Source: Solwaraspora sp. WMMD1047 (lineage in GTDB: Bacteria; Actinomycetota; Actinomycetes; Mycobacteriales; Micromonosporaceae). Taken from it: a stretch of DNA of 64,000 bases. The DNA is taken from contig NZ_JARUBL010000001.1 of NCBI RefSeq assembly GCF_029626155.1, forward strand, positions 5,126,501-5,190,500, written 5' to 3'. Positions within the stretch are counted from its first letter, which is position 1, and every line of letters begins with the position of its first letter. Under the pieces are notes generated by a model that saw nothing but the letters and a program-made list of their open reading frames with translations, did no database searches and had not been told where the DNA came from. Shown one piece after another: positions 1-7,940 of the stretch. The position numbers were made by a program, and so were the translations under genes.

Positions 1-1
1 C

Positions 2-673
2 GCCTCGGCGACCCTGCTCTCCCCGTACCCCCGGATCGTCGCCGAGTCGGCCGGCGAGCGGCTGGTGCAGCCGCTGTTGCAGTGGCTCTGGCTGACCTTC
101 CTGCCGCTGCGCGCGATGGAGCGTTCGCCCCGGCCGTCGCTGGCCGCCGCCGGTGGGCAACTGCTCGTGGTGGACCGGGCCGGCTACCGGCGGGCCGGCG
201 GCCACGCCGCCGTGCGGGACCGGATCCTGGAGGACGTCGAGCTGGCCCGGGCGGTGAAGCGCTCGGGCGGCCGGATCGCGCTCGCCGACGGTTCACCGGT
301 CGCCGACTGCCGGATGTACGGCTCCTGGACCGAGCTCCGGGACGGCTACAGCAAGTCGCTGTGGGCCAGTTTCGGCTCGCCGGTCGCCGCGGCCGCCGTC
401 GTGCTCCTGCTCCTGCTGGGGTACGCCGCACCGCCGCTGGTTCTCGTCGCCGGGCTCGTCGTCGGCGACGCGTCGATCGCGTTCGCCGGGGCGGCCGGCT
501 ATCTGCTCGGGGTGGCCGGGCGGATCGTCAGCGCGCGGGCGACGGGCGGCCGCGGCTGGCCGGACGCGTTCGCCCATCCGCTCTCGGTGGCGCTGCTCGG
601 CTGGCTGACCGCGCGGTCCTACCGGCTGCGCAGCAGCGGCCGGCTGACCTGGCGCGGCCGCCCCGTGCGCTGA
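2..673 (+). CDS. Family 2 glycosyltransferase, C-terminal part (CruG-like carotenoid glycosyltransferase)
   Basis: The reading frame is open from the window edge, so the true start lies upstream; about 223 residues are visible. An acidic EDVELA motif followed by a basic stretch resembles the acceptor-side motif of GT2 enzymes. Hydrophobic segments follow in the C-terminal half (near bases 385-530 and 580-620), giving a membrane-attached enzyme. It lies 173 bases upstream of a CrtI-family desaturase on the same strand. GT2 enzymes paired with CrtI/CrtD genes in actinobacteria usually glycosylate a hydroxylated carotenoid end, so a CruG-like role is inferred. The catalytic N-terminus is not visible, so substrate and exact family are uncertain. 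Confidence 0.7.
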   Translation, partial: ASATLLSPYPRIVAESAGERLVQPLLQWLWLTFLPLRAMERSPRPSLAAAGGQLLVVDRAGYRRAGGHAAVRDRILEDVELARAVKRSGGRIALADGSPVADCRMYGSWTELRDGYSKSLWASFGSPVAAAAVVLLLLLGYAAPPLVLVAGLVVGDASIAFAGAAGYLLGVAGRIVSARATGGRGWPDAFAHPLSVALLGWLTARSYRLRSSGRLTWRGRPVR

Positions 674-846
674 AACGGCCCGGCCGGCCGGCGGCCGCCG
701 CTCCCGCTGCCGCTCGTAGTGCCACCGGGCGACGGGCAAGACGGTGGTCGGCTGGCACGCGAAGGCGCGAGGAGCGGGCGGTGGCGCTTGCCGCGCCGGG
801 CGCGGGTGCGGCCGTACCATCTGCGGGGGACGTGGATGGAGGCGGT

Positions 847-2340
847 ATGAGCCGGGTGGTCGTTGTCGGCGGCGGGGTGGGTGGGCTGGCCGTGGCGGCC
901 CGGCTGGCCGCCGGTGGCCACGACGTCAGCCTCTTCGAACGGTCCGACACCGTCGGCGGCAAGCTCGGCCGGTACCGGCGGGACACCCCGGCCGGCAGCT
1001 TCGCGTTCGACACCGGGCCGAGCCTGCTGACCCTGCCGCAGGTCTTCGCCGACCTGTTCACCGATACCGGCGCCAAGCTCGACGAGCATCTCGACCTGCA
1101 GCCGGTGGACCCGATCGTGCGGCACACCTTCGCCGACGGGACCATCCTGGACTCGTGCGCCGACCCGGCGGACTTCGCGGCCCGGATCGGTGAGCGGTTC
1201 GGCGCCGGCGCCGCCGCCGACTGGCGGCGGTTGTGGCGGCGGGCCGCCCGGGTCTGGGACGCCTCCTGGCGGGACGTGCTGCGATCCGAGGTCGACTCGG
1301 CGCGGTCGCTGGCGCCGCTGGCCTGGCGGCTCGGTGACCTGGCCGCCATCGGCCCGGGGCAGACCCTGCGCGGGCTGGGTCGCCGGACGTTGCGCGACCC
1401 GCGGCTGCGGATGCTGCTGGACCGGTACGCCACCTACACCGGCGCCGACCCGCGCCGCGCCCCGGCCGCGCTGGTCGCGATCCCGTACGCGGAGTTGACC
1501 TTCGGCGGCTGGTACCTGCGCGGCGGGCTCGGCACGCTCGCCGACGCGCTGCTGTCGCACTGCCTGGACCTCGGGGTGGTGGTGCAGACCGGGACCCGGG
1601 TCACCGGCATCGACGCGGCCGGCGGACGGGTGCACGGGGTTCGCGTGGCCGGCAGCGCCCGGCCGGTGCCGGCGGACGTCGTGGTGGCGAACGTCGACGC
1701 GCTCACCGTCTACCGGGACCTGCTCCCCACGCCGGCCCGGCTGGCCGGGCTCGCCGACCGCAGCCTGGCCGGCTTCGTCCTGCTCCTCGGGGTACGCGAC
1801 GAGCCCGGCGGGTCCGGCGCGCTCGCGCACCACAACGTCTTCTTCCCGGCCGACTACGACGCGGAGTTCGACGCGGTCTTCGGCGATCCCGGCCGGGGCC
1901 GGCCCGCCCGGCCGGCCGCCGACCCGACGGTCTTCGTGACGGTGGCCGATGATCCGCTGGTCCGCCCGCCGGGGCACCAGGCGTGGTTCGTGCTCGTCAA
2001 CGCCGCCCGGCACGGGCGTACCCTGGCCGGTCTGGACTGGCGGCGGCCCGGCCTCGCCGACGCGTACGCGGACCGGATCCTCGACGTGCTGGCGGCCCGC
2101 GGCGTCGACGTGCGGGACCGGCTGGTCTTCCGCGAGGTGCGCACCCCCGCCGACCTGGCCGAGACGACCGCGACGCCGGGCGGGGCGATCTACGGTACGG
2201 CGGGGGGTCTGCTCCGGCCGGCGAACCGGGCCCCGGTGCACGGGCTCTTCCTCGTCGGCGGCTCCACCCACCCGGGCGGCGGCCTGCCGATGGTCACCCT
2301 CTCCGCCCAGATCGTCGCTGCCCAGGTGGGCCGGGCCTGA
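847..2340 (+). CDS. CrtI/CrtD-family carotenoid (phytoene) desaturase
   Basis: A 497-residue FAD-dependent desaturase. The N-terminus carries the dinucleotide-binding GGGVGG motif (residues 8-13) followed by an acidic strand end. The C-terminus has the family's second FAD contact, GLFLVGGSTHPGGG, near residues 463-476. The frame is open much further upstream, but the FAD-binding fold begins at this ATG and GGAGG stands just before it, so this start was chosen. CrtI enzymes desaturate phytoene; CrtD relatives introduce the 3',4' double bond of monocyclic carotenoids. The neighbouring glycosyltransferase favours a late, CrtD-like step, but sequence alone cannot separate CrtI from CrtD. Confidence 0.85.
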   Translation: MSRVVVVGGGVGGLAVAARLAAGGHDVSLFERSDTVGGKLGRYRRDTPAGSFAFDTGPSLLTLPQVFADLFTDTGAKLDEHLDLQPVDPIVRHTFADGTILDSCADPADFAARIGERFGAGAAADWRRLWRRAARVWDASWRDVLRSEVDSARSLAPLAWRLGDLAAIGPGQTLRGLGRRTLRDPRLRMLLDRYATYTGADPRRAPAALVAIPYAELTFGGWYLRGGLGTLADALLSHCLDLGVVVQTGTRVTGIDAAGGRVHGVRVAGSARPVPADVVVANVDALTVYRDLLPTPARLAGLADRSLAGFVLLLGVRDEPGGSGALAHHNVFFPADYDAEFDAVFGDPGRGRPARPAADPTVFVTVADDPLVRPPGHQAWFVLVNAARHGRTLAGLDWRRPGLADAYADRILDVLAARGVDVRDRLVFREVRTPADLAETTATPGGAIYGTAGGLLRPANRAPVHGLFLVGGSTHPGGGLPMVTLSAQIVAAQVGRA

Positions 2341-2377
2341 CCGGCCACCTCGGCCCGAGGGCTTGACAAATCGATGG

Positions 2378-2406
2378 TTGAGCCTCTGGGAGCGCTCCCG
2401 TAACAT
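2378..2406 (+). promoter_or_regulatory. Predicted promoter of the GH62 gene
   Basis: A -35 TTGAGC (2378-2383) and a -10 TAACAT (2401-2406) are separated by exactly 17 bases. The spacer is almost filled by the palindrome at 2387-2400, which suits repression by steric block. A TTGACA also occurs at 2363-2368 but has no partner at proper spacing. Confidence 0.55.
2387..2400. promoter_or_regulatory. CebR-like LacI-family operator
   Basis: TGGGAGCGCTCCCG contains the perfect 12-base palindrome GGGAGCGCTCCC. It matches 13 of 14 positions of the streptomycete CebR box TGGGAGCGCTCCCA, the cellulose/cello-oligosaccharide repressor site. It lies between the predicted -35 and -10 of the GH62 gene. No LacI-family gene is in this window, so the cognate regulator would be encoded elsewhere. 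Confidence 0.65.
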
Positions 2407-2419
2407 ACCTGACGCGGCT

Positions 2420-2431
2420 GTTAACGCTCAC
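2420..2431. promoter_or_regulatory. Second LacI-type operator, GH62 leader
   Basis: GTTAACGCTCAC reads GTGAGCGTTAAC on the other strand. It is nearly identical to the sites at 3971-3982 (GTGAGCGTTATC) and 4144-4155 (GTGAGCGCTAAC). It lies just downstream of the predicted -10, where a bound repressor would block transcription. Confidence 0.5.
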
Positions 2432-2485
2432 CTAACAGTGATCAGCGCCAATACGTAGGCCGCCAACCCGTCAGGAGGGTGTTTT

Positions 2486-3916
2486 ATGCCTAGATCCAGA
2501 GCCACCAATGTGGCCATTGTGTCGGCCGGCGTCGCTTTATTGGCGTCGGCGACAGTCGCCGTGGCGTTGCCGGCGTCCGCGGCCGCCGGCTGTTCGGTGA
2601 ACTACTCCGTCTCCTCTTCGTGGCCGGGCGGATTCGGAGCCAATGTGGCCATCACGAACCTGGGCGATCCGCTGACCAGTTGGACGCTGACGTGGTCGTT
2701 CGGCGCCGGGCAGACGGTCACCCAGTCGTGGAACACGTCGCTGACGCAAAGTGGTTCGGCGGTGACCGCACGGAACGTGAGTTACAACGGTTCGCTCGGC
2801 ACCAACGCCACCACGTCGTTCGGTTTCAACGGGTCATGGAACGGCAGCAACCCGACGCCGACGACTTTCGCCCTGAACGGCGTGACGTGTACCGGCAGCA
2901 CGACACCGACCACCGGACCCCCGCCCACCACCGGACCGCCGCCGACCACGCCACCGCCGACCACCCCGCCGCCGACCACGCCGCCCCCGACCACCCCGCC
3001 GCCCAACAACTGCCCGCTGCCGTCGAGCTACCGGTGGTCGTCGACGGGTGCGTTGGCGCAGCCCAGGTCGGGTTGGGTGTCGCTGAAGGACTTCACCCAC
3101 GCCCCGTACAACGGCCAGCACCTGGTCTACGCCACCAACCACGACTTCGGCACGTCCTGGGGTTCGATGAACTTCGGACTCTTCTCCAACTGGAACCAGA
3201 TGGGCTCGGCCAGCCAGAACGCCATGCCGTTCTCGGCCGTCGCGCCGTCGCTGTTCTACTTCGCCCCCCGCAACGTGTGGGTACTGGCCTACCAGTGGGG
3301 CGGACCGGCGTTCTCCTACCGCACCTCCACCAACCCGACGAACGTCAACTCCTGGTCGTCGGCGCAGACCCTGTTCACCGGTAGCATCTCCAACTCCGGC
3401 ACCGGGCCGATCGACCAGGCGTTGATCGGTGACAGCCAGAACATGTACCTCTTCTTCGCCGGTGACAACGGCCGGATCTACCGGGCCAGCATGCCGATCG
3501 GCAACTTCCCCGGCAGCTTCGGCTCCAACTACACCACCATCATGACCGACACCACGAACAACCTCTTCGAGGGCGTTCAGGTCTACAAGCTCGAAGGCGA
3601 GAACCGCTACCTCATGCTCGTCGAGGCGATCGGTTCGCAGGGCCGCTACTTCCGCTCCTTCACCGCCACCAGCCTGGGCGGAAACTGGACCCCGAACGCC
3701 ACCAGCGAGAGCAACCCGTTCGCGGGCAAGGCCAACAGCGGCGCCACCTGGACCAACGACATCAGCCACGGCGAGTTGATCCGGACCAACGCCGACCAGA
3801 CCATGACCGTCAACGCCTGCAACCTGCAACTGCTCTACCAGGGCCGCTCGCCCAACTCGGGCGGCGACTACGGCCTGCTGCCCTACCGGCCCGGCCTGCT
3901 CACCCTGCAACGCTGA
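2486..3916 (+). CDS. Secreted CBM2-GH62 alpha-L-arabinofuranosidase
   Basis: A 476-residue exported enzyme removing arabinose side chains from arabinoxylan. Order: signal peptide (about 1-34, ending ASAAA), cellulose-binding CBM2 (about 35-137, with Trp residues typical of the flat binding face), a Pro/Thr linker of PPPTT repeats (about 138-175), and a GH62 five-bladed propeller (about 176-476). GH62 hallmarks include LKDFTH, PIDQ and FEGVQVY, whose acidic residues match the conserved catalytic Asp, Asp and Glu, plus APSLFYFAP and [19 protein letters not shown] stands 7 bases before the ATG. Two LacI-type operators in the promoter suggest induction by plant polysaccharide breakdown products. 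It is followed by a GH43 gene that shares one operator type. Confidence 0.95.
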   Translation: MPRSRATNVAIVSAGVALLASATVAVALPASAAAGCSVNYSVSSSWPGGFGANVAITNLGDPLTSWTLTWSFGAGQTVTQSWNTSLTQSGSAVTARNVSYNGSLGTNATTSFGFNGSWNGSNPTPTTFALNGVTCTGSTTPTTGPPPTTGPPPTTPPPTTPPPTTPPPTTPPPNNCPLPSSYRWSSTGALAQPRSGWVSLKDFTHAPYNGQHLVYATNHDFGTSWGSMNFGLFSNWNQMGSASQNAMPFSAVAPSLFYFAPRNVWVLAYQWGGPAFSYRTSTNPTNVNSWSSAQTLFTGSISNSGTGPIDQALIGDSQNMYLFFAGDNGRIYRASMPIGNFPGSFGSNYTTIMTDTTNNLFEGVQVYKLEGENRYLMLVEAIGSQGRYFRSFTATSLGGNWTPNATSESNPFAGKANSGATWTNDISHGELIRTNADQTMTVNACNLQLLYQGRSPNSGGDYGLLPYRPGLLTLQR

Positions 3917-3970
3917 CCATTTAACAATTGTTTCTCCGACATTCGCGAATAACGCCATGAACAGTTTTTT

Positions 3971-3982
3971 GTGAGCGTTATC
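3971..3982. promoter_or_regulatory. LacI-type operator-like site
   Basis: GTGAGCGTTATC matches the other two GTGAGCG(C/T)TAAC sites except for one terminal base. It lies between the GH62 stop and its terminator hairpin, about 170 bases upstream of the GH43 promoter, so it could be an auxiliary site for looping. Confidence 0.4.
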
Positions 3983-3987
3983 AATGA

Positions 3988-4029
3988 GCCGGCTCCGTCC
4001 GATCCGATCCCGGGTCGGGCGGAGCCGGC
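3988..4029 (+). terminator. Terminator hairpin after the GH62 gene
   Basis: Two 18-base arms (3988-4005 and 4012-4029) pair along their whole length with two G-U type mismatches, around a 6-base loop. There is no T-run, as usual in high-GC actinobacteria. Confidence 0.6.
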
Positions 4030-4131
4030 GGCGTCTGCCCCACCGGTGTTGCCCGAACCTGGAGCAGCTACCGCGCCGCGAACACCGGCCCCGGATTGCG
4101 AGATCGTTTCGACTGAGTTTCGGGCCGACCC

Positions 4132-4161
4132 TTGACACTGAATGTGAGCGCTAACAAAGAT
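4132..4161 (+). promoter_or_regulatory. Predicted promoter of the GH43 gene
   Basis: A consensus -35 TTGACA (4132-4137) is followed, 18 bases later, by a weak -10 AAAGAT (4156-4161). The operator at 4144-4155 fills the spacer, as in the GH62 promoter. A coding start at 4132 would lie on this -35 box, which argues against it. Confidence 0.5.
4144..4155. promoter_or_regulatory. LacI-type operator in the GH43 promoter
   Basis: GTGAGCGCTAAC is a near-palindrome with the central AGCGCT typical of LacI-family sites. It sits inside the promoter spacer. The same motif family occurs upstream of the GH62 gene. Confidence 0.55.
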
Positions 4162-4221
4162 GGGGGTCGACTTTTGCCCCGTCCTCGTCCCTTCGTCCTG
4201 CCCGCCCCAGGAGGTCAGCAC

Positions 4222-6636
4222 GTGGAACAACGCCTACGAACGCTCGCCCGCCGACGGGCCGTCGCGGTCGCCGCAGCCGGTGCCCTGGCGGCCGCGGGGC
4301 TGATCGCCCCGACCGCGCCCGTCCAGGCCGCCGAGGCGGATCTCATCGTCAACGGCGGGTTCGAGGAGGGCCTCACCGGCTGGTTCGCCAACAACGGAAA
4401 CGCCACCGACAGCGCCACCCTCTCCCCCACCACCGACGCCTACTCCGGCTCGGGCGCGGTGCGGGTCACCGCCCGGACCACCACCGGATCCGGCCCGATG
4501 CAGAACCTCAGCGGCAAGGTCCAGGCCGGGCAGGCGTACACGCTCACCGCCCGGATCAGGTACGACAACCCGGCCGGGCCCGCGACCAAGCAGTTCTTCG
4601 CCACCATGCACTACGGGGCGGCCAGCTACACCAACCTGGTCAGCGTGACCGCGACGAAGGGCCAGTGGGCACAGTTCAACGGGACGTTCACCATCCCGGC
4701 CGGGCAGGCGGTCTCGACCGCCCGACTCTTCTTCGAGACGCCCTGGACCAGCACCCCGTCGACCGACCCCGACCTGCACCTGATGGACTTCACCCTCGAC
4801 GACGTCTCGGTCGTCGGCGCCGCGCCACCCGCCCCGGCGTCGAAGACCATCGAGGTCGTCGGCAAGCTGCCCGGCGAGCACAACCCGTTGATCGGGCACA
4901 AGTTCGGTGCCGACGGGTTCGGCTTCGTGCACGACGGCCGGGTTTACATGTACCTGACGAACGACACCCAGGGGTACGCGCCCGACCCGGTCACCGGCGT
5001 CTCGCCAGGCATCAACTACGGCGACATCAACCAGATCACGGTGATCTCCTCCGAGGACCTGGTGAACTGGACGGACCACGGCGAGATCCAGGTCGCGGGT
5101 CCGGACGGCGTGGCGCCGTTCACGAACAACTCCTGGGCCCCCGGCATGGCCAAGAAGGTGGTCGACGGCGAGGAGAAGTTCTTCCTCTACTACGCCAACG
5201 GCGGCGGGTCCAGCAACGTGATCACCGGTGAGTCGCCGGTCGGTCCGTGGACCAGCGAGCGCGACAGCACGCTCATCGACGGCCGGACCCCGGGCGCCGA
5301 GGCGGTCGCCTGGAAGTTCGACCCGGCCCCGCTGGTGGACTCCGACGGCGAGGCCTACCTCTACTTCGGCGGCGGTCCCGCCGCGACGAACATGCCGCCG
5401 GCCGAGCGCTTCAACAACCCGAAGAACATCCGGGTGATCAGGCTCGGCGACGACATGGTCTCCACCGAGGGCACGGCCGAGGTGGTGGACGCCCCGGTGG
5501 CCTTCGAGGCGGCCCAGGTCTTCAAGCGCGACGGCAGGTACTACCTCTCGTACTCCTCGCACTTCGGCGGGAACGACTTCGGCGGCAACCAGACCCCGCT
5601 GCCCGGCTACCCCGGTGCCGGGCAGATCGGCTACCTGATCTCCGACGACCCGATGGACTGGCCGAAGGAGACCTACGCCGGCGTGCTGTTCCCCAACCAG
5701 TCGCAGTTCTTCGGCCCCGGCACCGGCGGCAACAACCACCAGTCGGTGTTCGAGTTCGAGGGCAGGTACTACTTCACCCACCACGCGCCGACGCTGAACA
5801 AGCGCATCAACGGCGACACCACCCAGGGCTACCGCAGCCCGCACATGCAGGAGCTGACCTTCAACCCGGACGGCACGATCCAGCAGGTCGTCGGCACCTA
5901 CGCCGGGGTGGACCAGGTCCGCGACTTCGACCCGTACCGGGTGTTCGAGGCGGAGACCTTCGGCTGGAGCAAGGGCGTCGCGACCACCAAGGTCGACGGC
6001 GGATCCGACCAGTTCGGCGACTCGGCGCCGAACCTGGTGGTGCGCGACATCGACAACGGTGACTGGACTGCACTGTCTGCGGTGGACTTCGGCACCGGTG
6101 CCGGCGCCGTGACCGCGAAGGTGCGCCCGCTGGTGGCCGGCGGCCAGATCCAGGTCCGGCTCGACGAGGTCACCGCGCCGGTGGTGGCGACCATCCCGGT
6201 CGACGCGGAAGCCGGCGAGTGGACGGAGCTGACCGCCGAGTTGACCGGCGTCACCGGCGTGCACGACGTCTACTTCAGCTACACCGGACCGGCCGACACC
6301 GACCTCTTCGAGCTCGACTCCTGGTCGTTCACCGCCGCACCGCCGGCGCTGACCGTCTCGGCGACCGCCGAGATCCGCTGCTTCGGCCGGAAGGGACAGG
6401 TGCTGGTGACCGTCGCCAACGGCGACACGGTACGGCTGACCGGCTCGGTGACCTCGGCGGCGTACGGGTCGAAATCGATCGGGCTACAGCCCGGGGCGAG
6501 CAAGCCCCGGACGTTCCCGACCGGGGAGGCACAGGTCCCGGCCGGTGAGGTGACCGTCGAGGTCACCGGCCGCCGCGACGGCGCACCACTGACCACCACG
6601 CTGACCACGACGTACCCGGCCCGCTCCTGCGGCTGA
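4222..6636 (+). CDS. Secreted GH43 arabinofuranosidase/xylosidase with CBM4/9-like and CBM6-like modules
   Basis: An 804-residue exported glycosidase. The frame opens at 4132, but that start lies on the promoter. GTG 4222 has AGGAGG seven bases upstream and directly begins a classic signal peptide (about 1-37, ending VQAAEA). Modules in order: CBM4/9-like jelly roll (NGGFEEGLTGW, about 40-200), GH43 propeller (about 207-540, with the base Asp in FGADGFGF near 229 and the acid Glu in FEAAQVF near 428), CBM6-like domain (about 568-703, beginning YRVFEAE), and a C-terminal domain of unknown function of about 100 residues. The substrate is probably arabinoxylan or arabinan. The promoter arrangement suggests co-regulation with the GH62 gene. 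Confidence 0.9.
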   Translation: MEQRLRTLARRRAVAVAAAGALAAAGLIAPTAPVQAAEADLIVNGGFEEGLTGWFANNGNATDSATLSPTTDAYSGSGAVRVTARTTTGSGPMQNLSGKVQAGQAYTLTARIRYDNPAGPATKQFFATMHYGAASYTNLVSVTATKGQWAQFNGTFTIPAGQAVSTARLFFETPWTSTPSTDPDLHLMDFTLDDVSVVGAAPPAPASKTIEVVGKLPGEHNPLIGHKFGADGFGFVHDGRVYMYLTNDTQGYAPDPVTGVSPGINYGDINQITVISSEDLVNWTDHGEIQVAGPDGVAPFTNNSWAPGMAKKVVDGEEKFFLYYANGGGSSNVITGESPVGPWTSERDSTLIDGRTPGAEAVAWKFDPAPLVDSDGEAYLYFGGGPAATNMPPAERFNNPKNIRVIRLGDDMVSTEGTAEVVDAPVAFEAAQVFKRDGRYYLSYSSHFGGNDFGGNQTPLPGYPGAGQIGYLISDDPMDWPKETYAGVLFPNQSQFFGPGTGGNNHQSVFEFEGRYYFTHHAPTLNKRINGDTTQGYRSPHMQELTFNPDGTIQQVVGTYAGVDQVRDFDPYRVFEAETFGWSKGVATTKVDGGSDQFGDSAPNLVVRDIDNGDWTALSAVDFGTGAGAVTAKVRPLVAGGQIQVRLDEVTAPVVATIPVDAEAGEWTELTAELTGVTGVHDVYFSYTGPADTDLFELDSWSFTAAPPALTVSATAEIRCFGRKGQVLVTVANGDTVRLTGSVTSAAYGSKSIGLQPGASKPRTFPTGEAQVPAGEVTVEVTGRRDGAPLTTTLTTTYPARSCG

Positions 6637-6644
6637 CCGGCGGC

Positions 6645-6678
6645 GGGGGCGGTCCGGCGGACGCGCCGGACCGCCCCC
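6645..6678. terminator. Terminator hairpin after the GH43 gene
   Basis: A perfect 15-base stem (6645-6659 with 6664-6678) with a GACG loop starts 9 bases after the GH43 stop. It lies between convergent genes. Confidence 0.75.
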
Positions 6679-6770
6679 GTCTCGCTGGGCCTGTGCGCAC
6701 GGAGCGCAGGGCCGAGCGGCTAGACTTCAAGCGGCAGTTCAACCGTGTTCTGCGGTAGCGGACGCGGCCT

Positions 6771-6796
6771 CGGGAGGGTGTTCCCGCACCCTCTCG
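6771..6796 (-). terminator. Terminator hairpin of the DUF2089 operon
   Basis: Arms CGGGAGGGTG and CACCCTCTCG (one G-T pair) flank a 6-base loop, 25 bases beyond the stop of the minus-strand SHOCT-like gene. Confidence 0.5.
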
Positions 6797-6820
6797 GGGG
6801 TCCGTCCATCCGGACGGTGC

Positions 6821-7243
6821 CTACTCGCAGAAGATGCGTACCTTGGCATCGGGCTGATCAACCTCCACGGTCATCTCGTCGAGCTGATCCACGAGGTCCT
6901 CGAGCTGGTCGGGCTTGAGCTGCGTCAGGTCGACCGGCACACCCGACTTGTGCAGCTCGAGGTTGATCTTGCCGAGTGCCTGCGGCGGGACCAGGGCCGC
7001 CAGCTTCACACCGGCCCGCAGCAACTGCAGCGGCACCCGCATGTTGACCCGCCCCGACTCGCCGTCGTCCTGGGTGTCCACCAGCACCCGCAGGTACTTC
7101 GCCCTGCCCTTCGGCCGGGCGTCGGGGCTCGACGCGACGGGCGGCTGGTCCCGTTCGAGCGCGGCGATGAGTTGCTCCGCCTCCGCCGCGGTGATCTTGC
7201 CCTCGGCCAGCATGTCGAGGATGTCCTTACGCTCTTCGTTCAT
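6821..7243 (-). CDS. SHOCT-like domain protein of the DUF2089 operon
   Basis: A 140-residue protein. The longer open frame upstream is not protein-like; this ATG is preceded by AGGAGAGG at good spacing. Residues 3-30 (DILDMLAEGKITAAEAEQLI) form the short helical hairpin of SHOCT-like/YvlB N-terminal domains. The remainder alternates basic and hydrophobic strands and ends with an acidic segment rich in Asp/Glu (QLEDLVDQLDEMTVEVDQ). No signal peptide or membrane segment is visible, so it is probably cytoplasmic. It is the last of three minus-strand genes after a DUF2089 regulator and a small membrane protein. Function is unknown; relatives are linked to envelope-stress operons. Confidence 0.75.
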   Translation of the reverse strand: MNEERKDILDMLAEGKITAAEAEQLIAALERDQPPVASSPDARPKGRAKYLRVLVDTQDDGESGRVNMRVPLQLLRAGVKLAALVPPQALGKINLELHKSGVPVDLTQLKPDQLEDLVDQLDEMTVEVDQPDAKVRIFCE

Positions 7244-7254
7244 CAGAACCTCTC

Positions 7255-7515
7255 CTAACGGATGGCGACCAGCACGGCCGTGCGGCCCTGCCTGATGTCG
7301 ACGCGGGTGCCGGACAACGCGGAGACGGTGCGCCAACCGGCGCCGAGTGCCCGCACCACGTCGACGCGGTACCCGAGGCAGGCCACGACCGCCGCCAGGA
7401 CGGCCAGGACCACGATCGGCAGGAACACGAGCAGCACCGGGAGCATCGGAATCCAGATCCGGATGGGACGACCGCTCGCGCGGTCGACGCGCATGGTCAC
7501 CAACTGCGGCATCAC
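7255..7515 (-). CDS. Small membrane protein of the DUF2089 operon
   Basis: An 86-residue protein with one strongly hydrophobic stretch (about residues 20-48) flanked by basic residues, so a single-pass or hairpin membrane protein. The GTG start overlaps the upstream DUF2089 stop as GTGA, showing translational coupling. An ATG one codon later is an alternative start. The gene for the SHOCT-like protein follows 11 bases downstream. The polar C-terminal half (about 49-86) contains RVDIRQGRTAVLVAIR and could be a small beta structure. No family is recognised. Confidence 0.7.
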   Translation of the reverse strand: MMPQLVTMRVDRASGRPIRIWIPMLPVLLVFLPIVVLAVLAAVVACLGYRVDVVRALGAGWRTVSALSGTRVDIRQGRTAVLVAIR

Positions 7516-7889
7516 GTGCGGCCCTCCAGTTCGGAGAGCGCCTGCTGCGCGGTGATCTCACCGCGGCGCAACCGATCGATGACGTCGGCCCGCGACGGTG
7601 CCGGGTCGGTCTCGACAAAGTCGAGCAGCTTCGCGATCCGGTTCAGGCGTGACTTGATCGTCGGATAGCTCACCCCGAAGATCCGCTCCATCTCCTTGAT
7701 GGAGCCGTGGCACCGCACGAACGCCGTGACGAAGACCTGGTCCTCGACGTTGAGCTGAGCCAGTTGCGGTAGCTCGAACTCGCCCTCGATCGCCACCCCG
7801 TTGCCCGCCATGCGCACCCGCTCAACGACGAACGGCTGCCCCCTGGTCAGGTTTGTCAGTTCCTGCCACTCCATTGCCCGCTCCGACAT
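7512..7889 (-). CDS. DUF2089-family HTH regulator
   Basis: A 125-residue predicted DNA-binding protein. Residues 62-86 (SIKEMERIFGVSYPTIKSRL) form a helix-turn-helix typical of DUF2089. The C-terminus (101-121, ADVIDRLRRGEITAQQALSEL) is a SHOCT-like hairpin strikingly similar to the N-terminus of the third gene in this operon. It is the first gene of a three-gene unit. A promoter just upstream would give a leaderless mRNA, and an inverted repeat overlaps its -35 box, so autoregulation is plausible. Direct targets are unknown. Confidence 0.85.
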   Translation of the reverse strand: MSERAMEWQELTNLTRGQPFVVERVRMAGNGVAIEGEFELPQLAQLNVEDQVFVTAFVRCHGSIKEMERIFGVSYPTIKSRLNRIAKLLDFVETDPAPSRADVIDRLRRGEITAQQALSELEGRT

Positions 7890-7896
7890 ATCTCAA

Positions 7897-7926
7897 AGCA
7901 TAGGTTCGCCACACCTTAAGATTCAA
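7897..7926 (-). promoter_or_regulatory. Leaderless promoter of the DUF2089 operon
   Basis: On the minus strand a -35 TTGAAT (7921-7926) and a -10 TATGCT (7897-7902) are 18 bases apart. Seven bases separate the -10 from the ATG, so transcription should start at or next to the start codon. No ribosome-binding site is present. Confidence 0.6.
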
Positions 7927-7940
7927 GAAGTTGATCTTAA
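7916..7940. promoter_or_regulatory. Inverted repeat over the DUF2089 promoter
   Basis: TTAAGAT (7916-7922) and ATCTTAA (7934-7940) are perfect 7-base arms around 11 bases. A nested TCAA/TTGA pair lies inside. The AT-rich block contrasts with its surroundings and overlaps the -35 box, so it is a candidate operator. Confidence 0.5.

Larger units (their letters stand above)
3917..4221. other. Intergenic region between GH62 and GH43 genes
   Basis: The 305 bases start AT-rich (3917-3990), unlike their surroundings, then hold an operator-like site (3971-3982), a strong hairpin (3988-4029), and the GH43 promoter and operator (4132-4161). No coding sequence was recognised. Confidence 0.6.

Noticed and set aside
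82-846. N-terminal extension of the carotenoid desaturase frame
   Set aside because: It overlaps the glycosyltransferase gene in another frame and is Arg/Gly-rich. The FAD-binding motif starts right after ATG 847, which has GGAGG upstream.
4132-4221. TTG start for the GH43 gene at 4132
   Set aside because: The TTG is part of a TTGACA -35 box, and GTG 4222 has AGGAGG and leads directly into a signal peptide.
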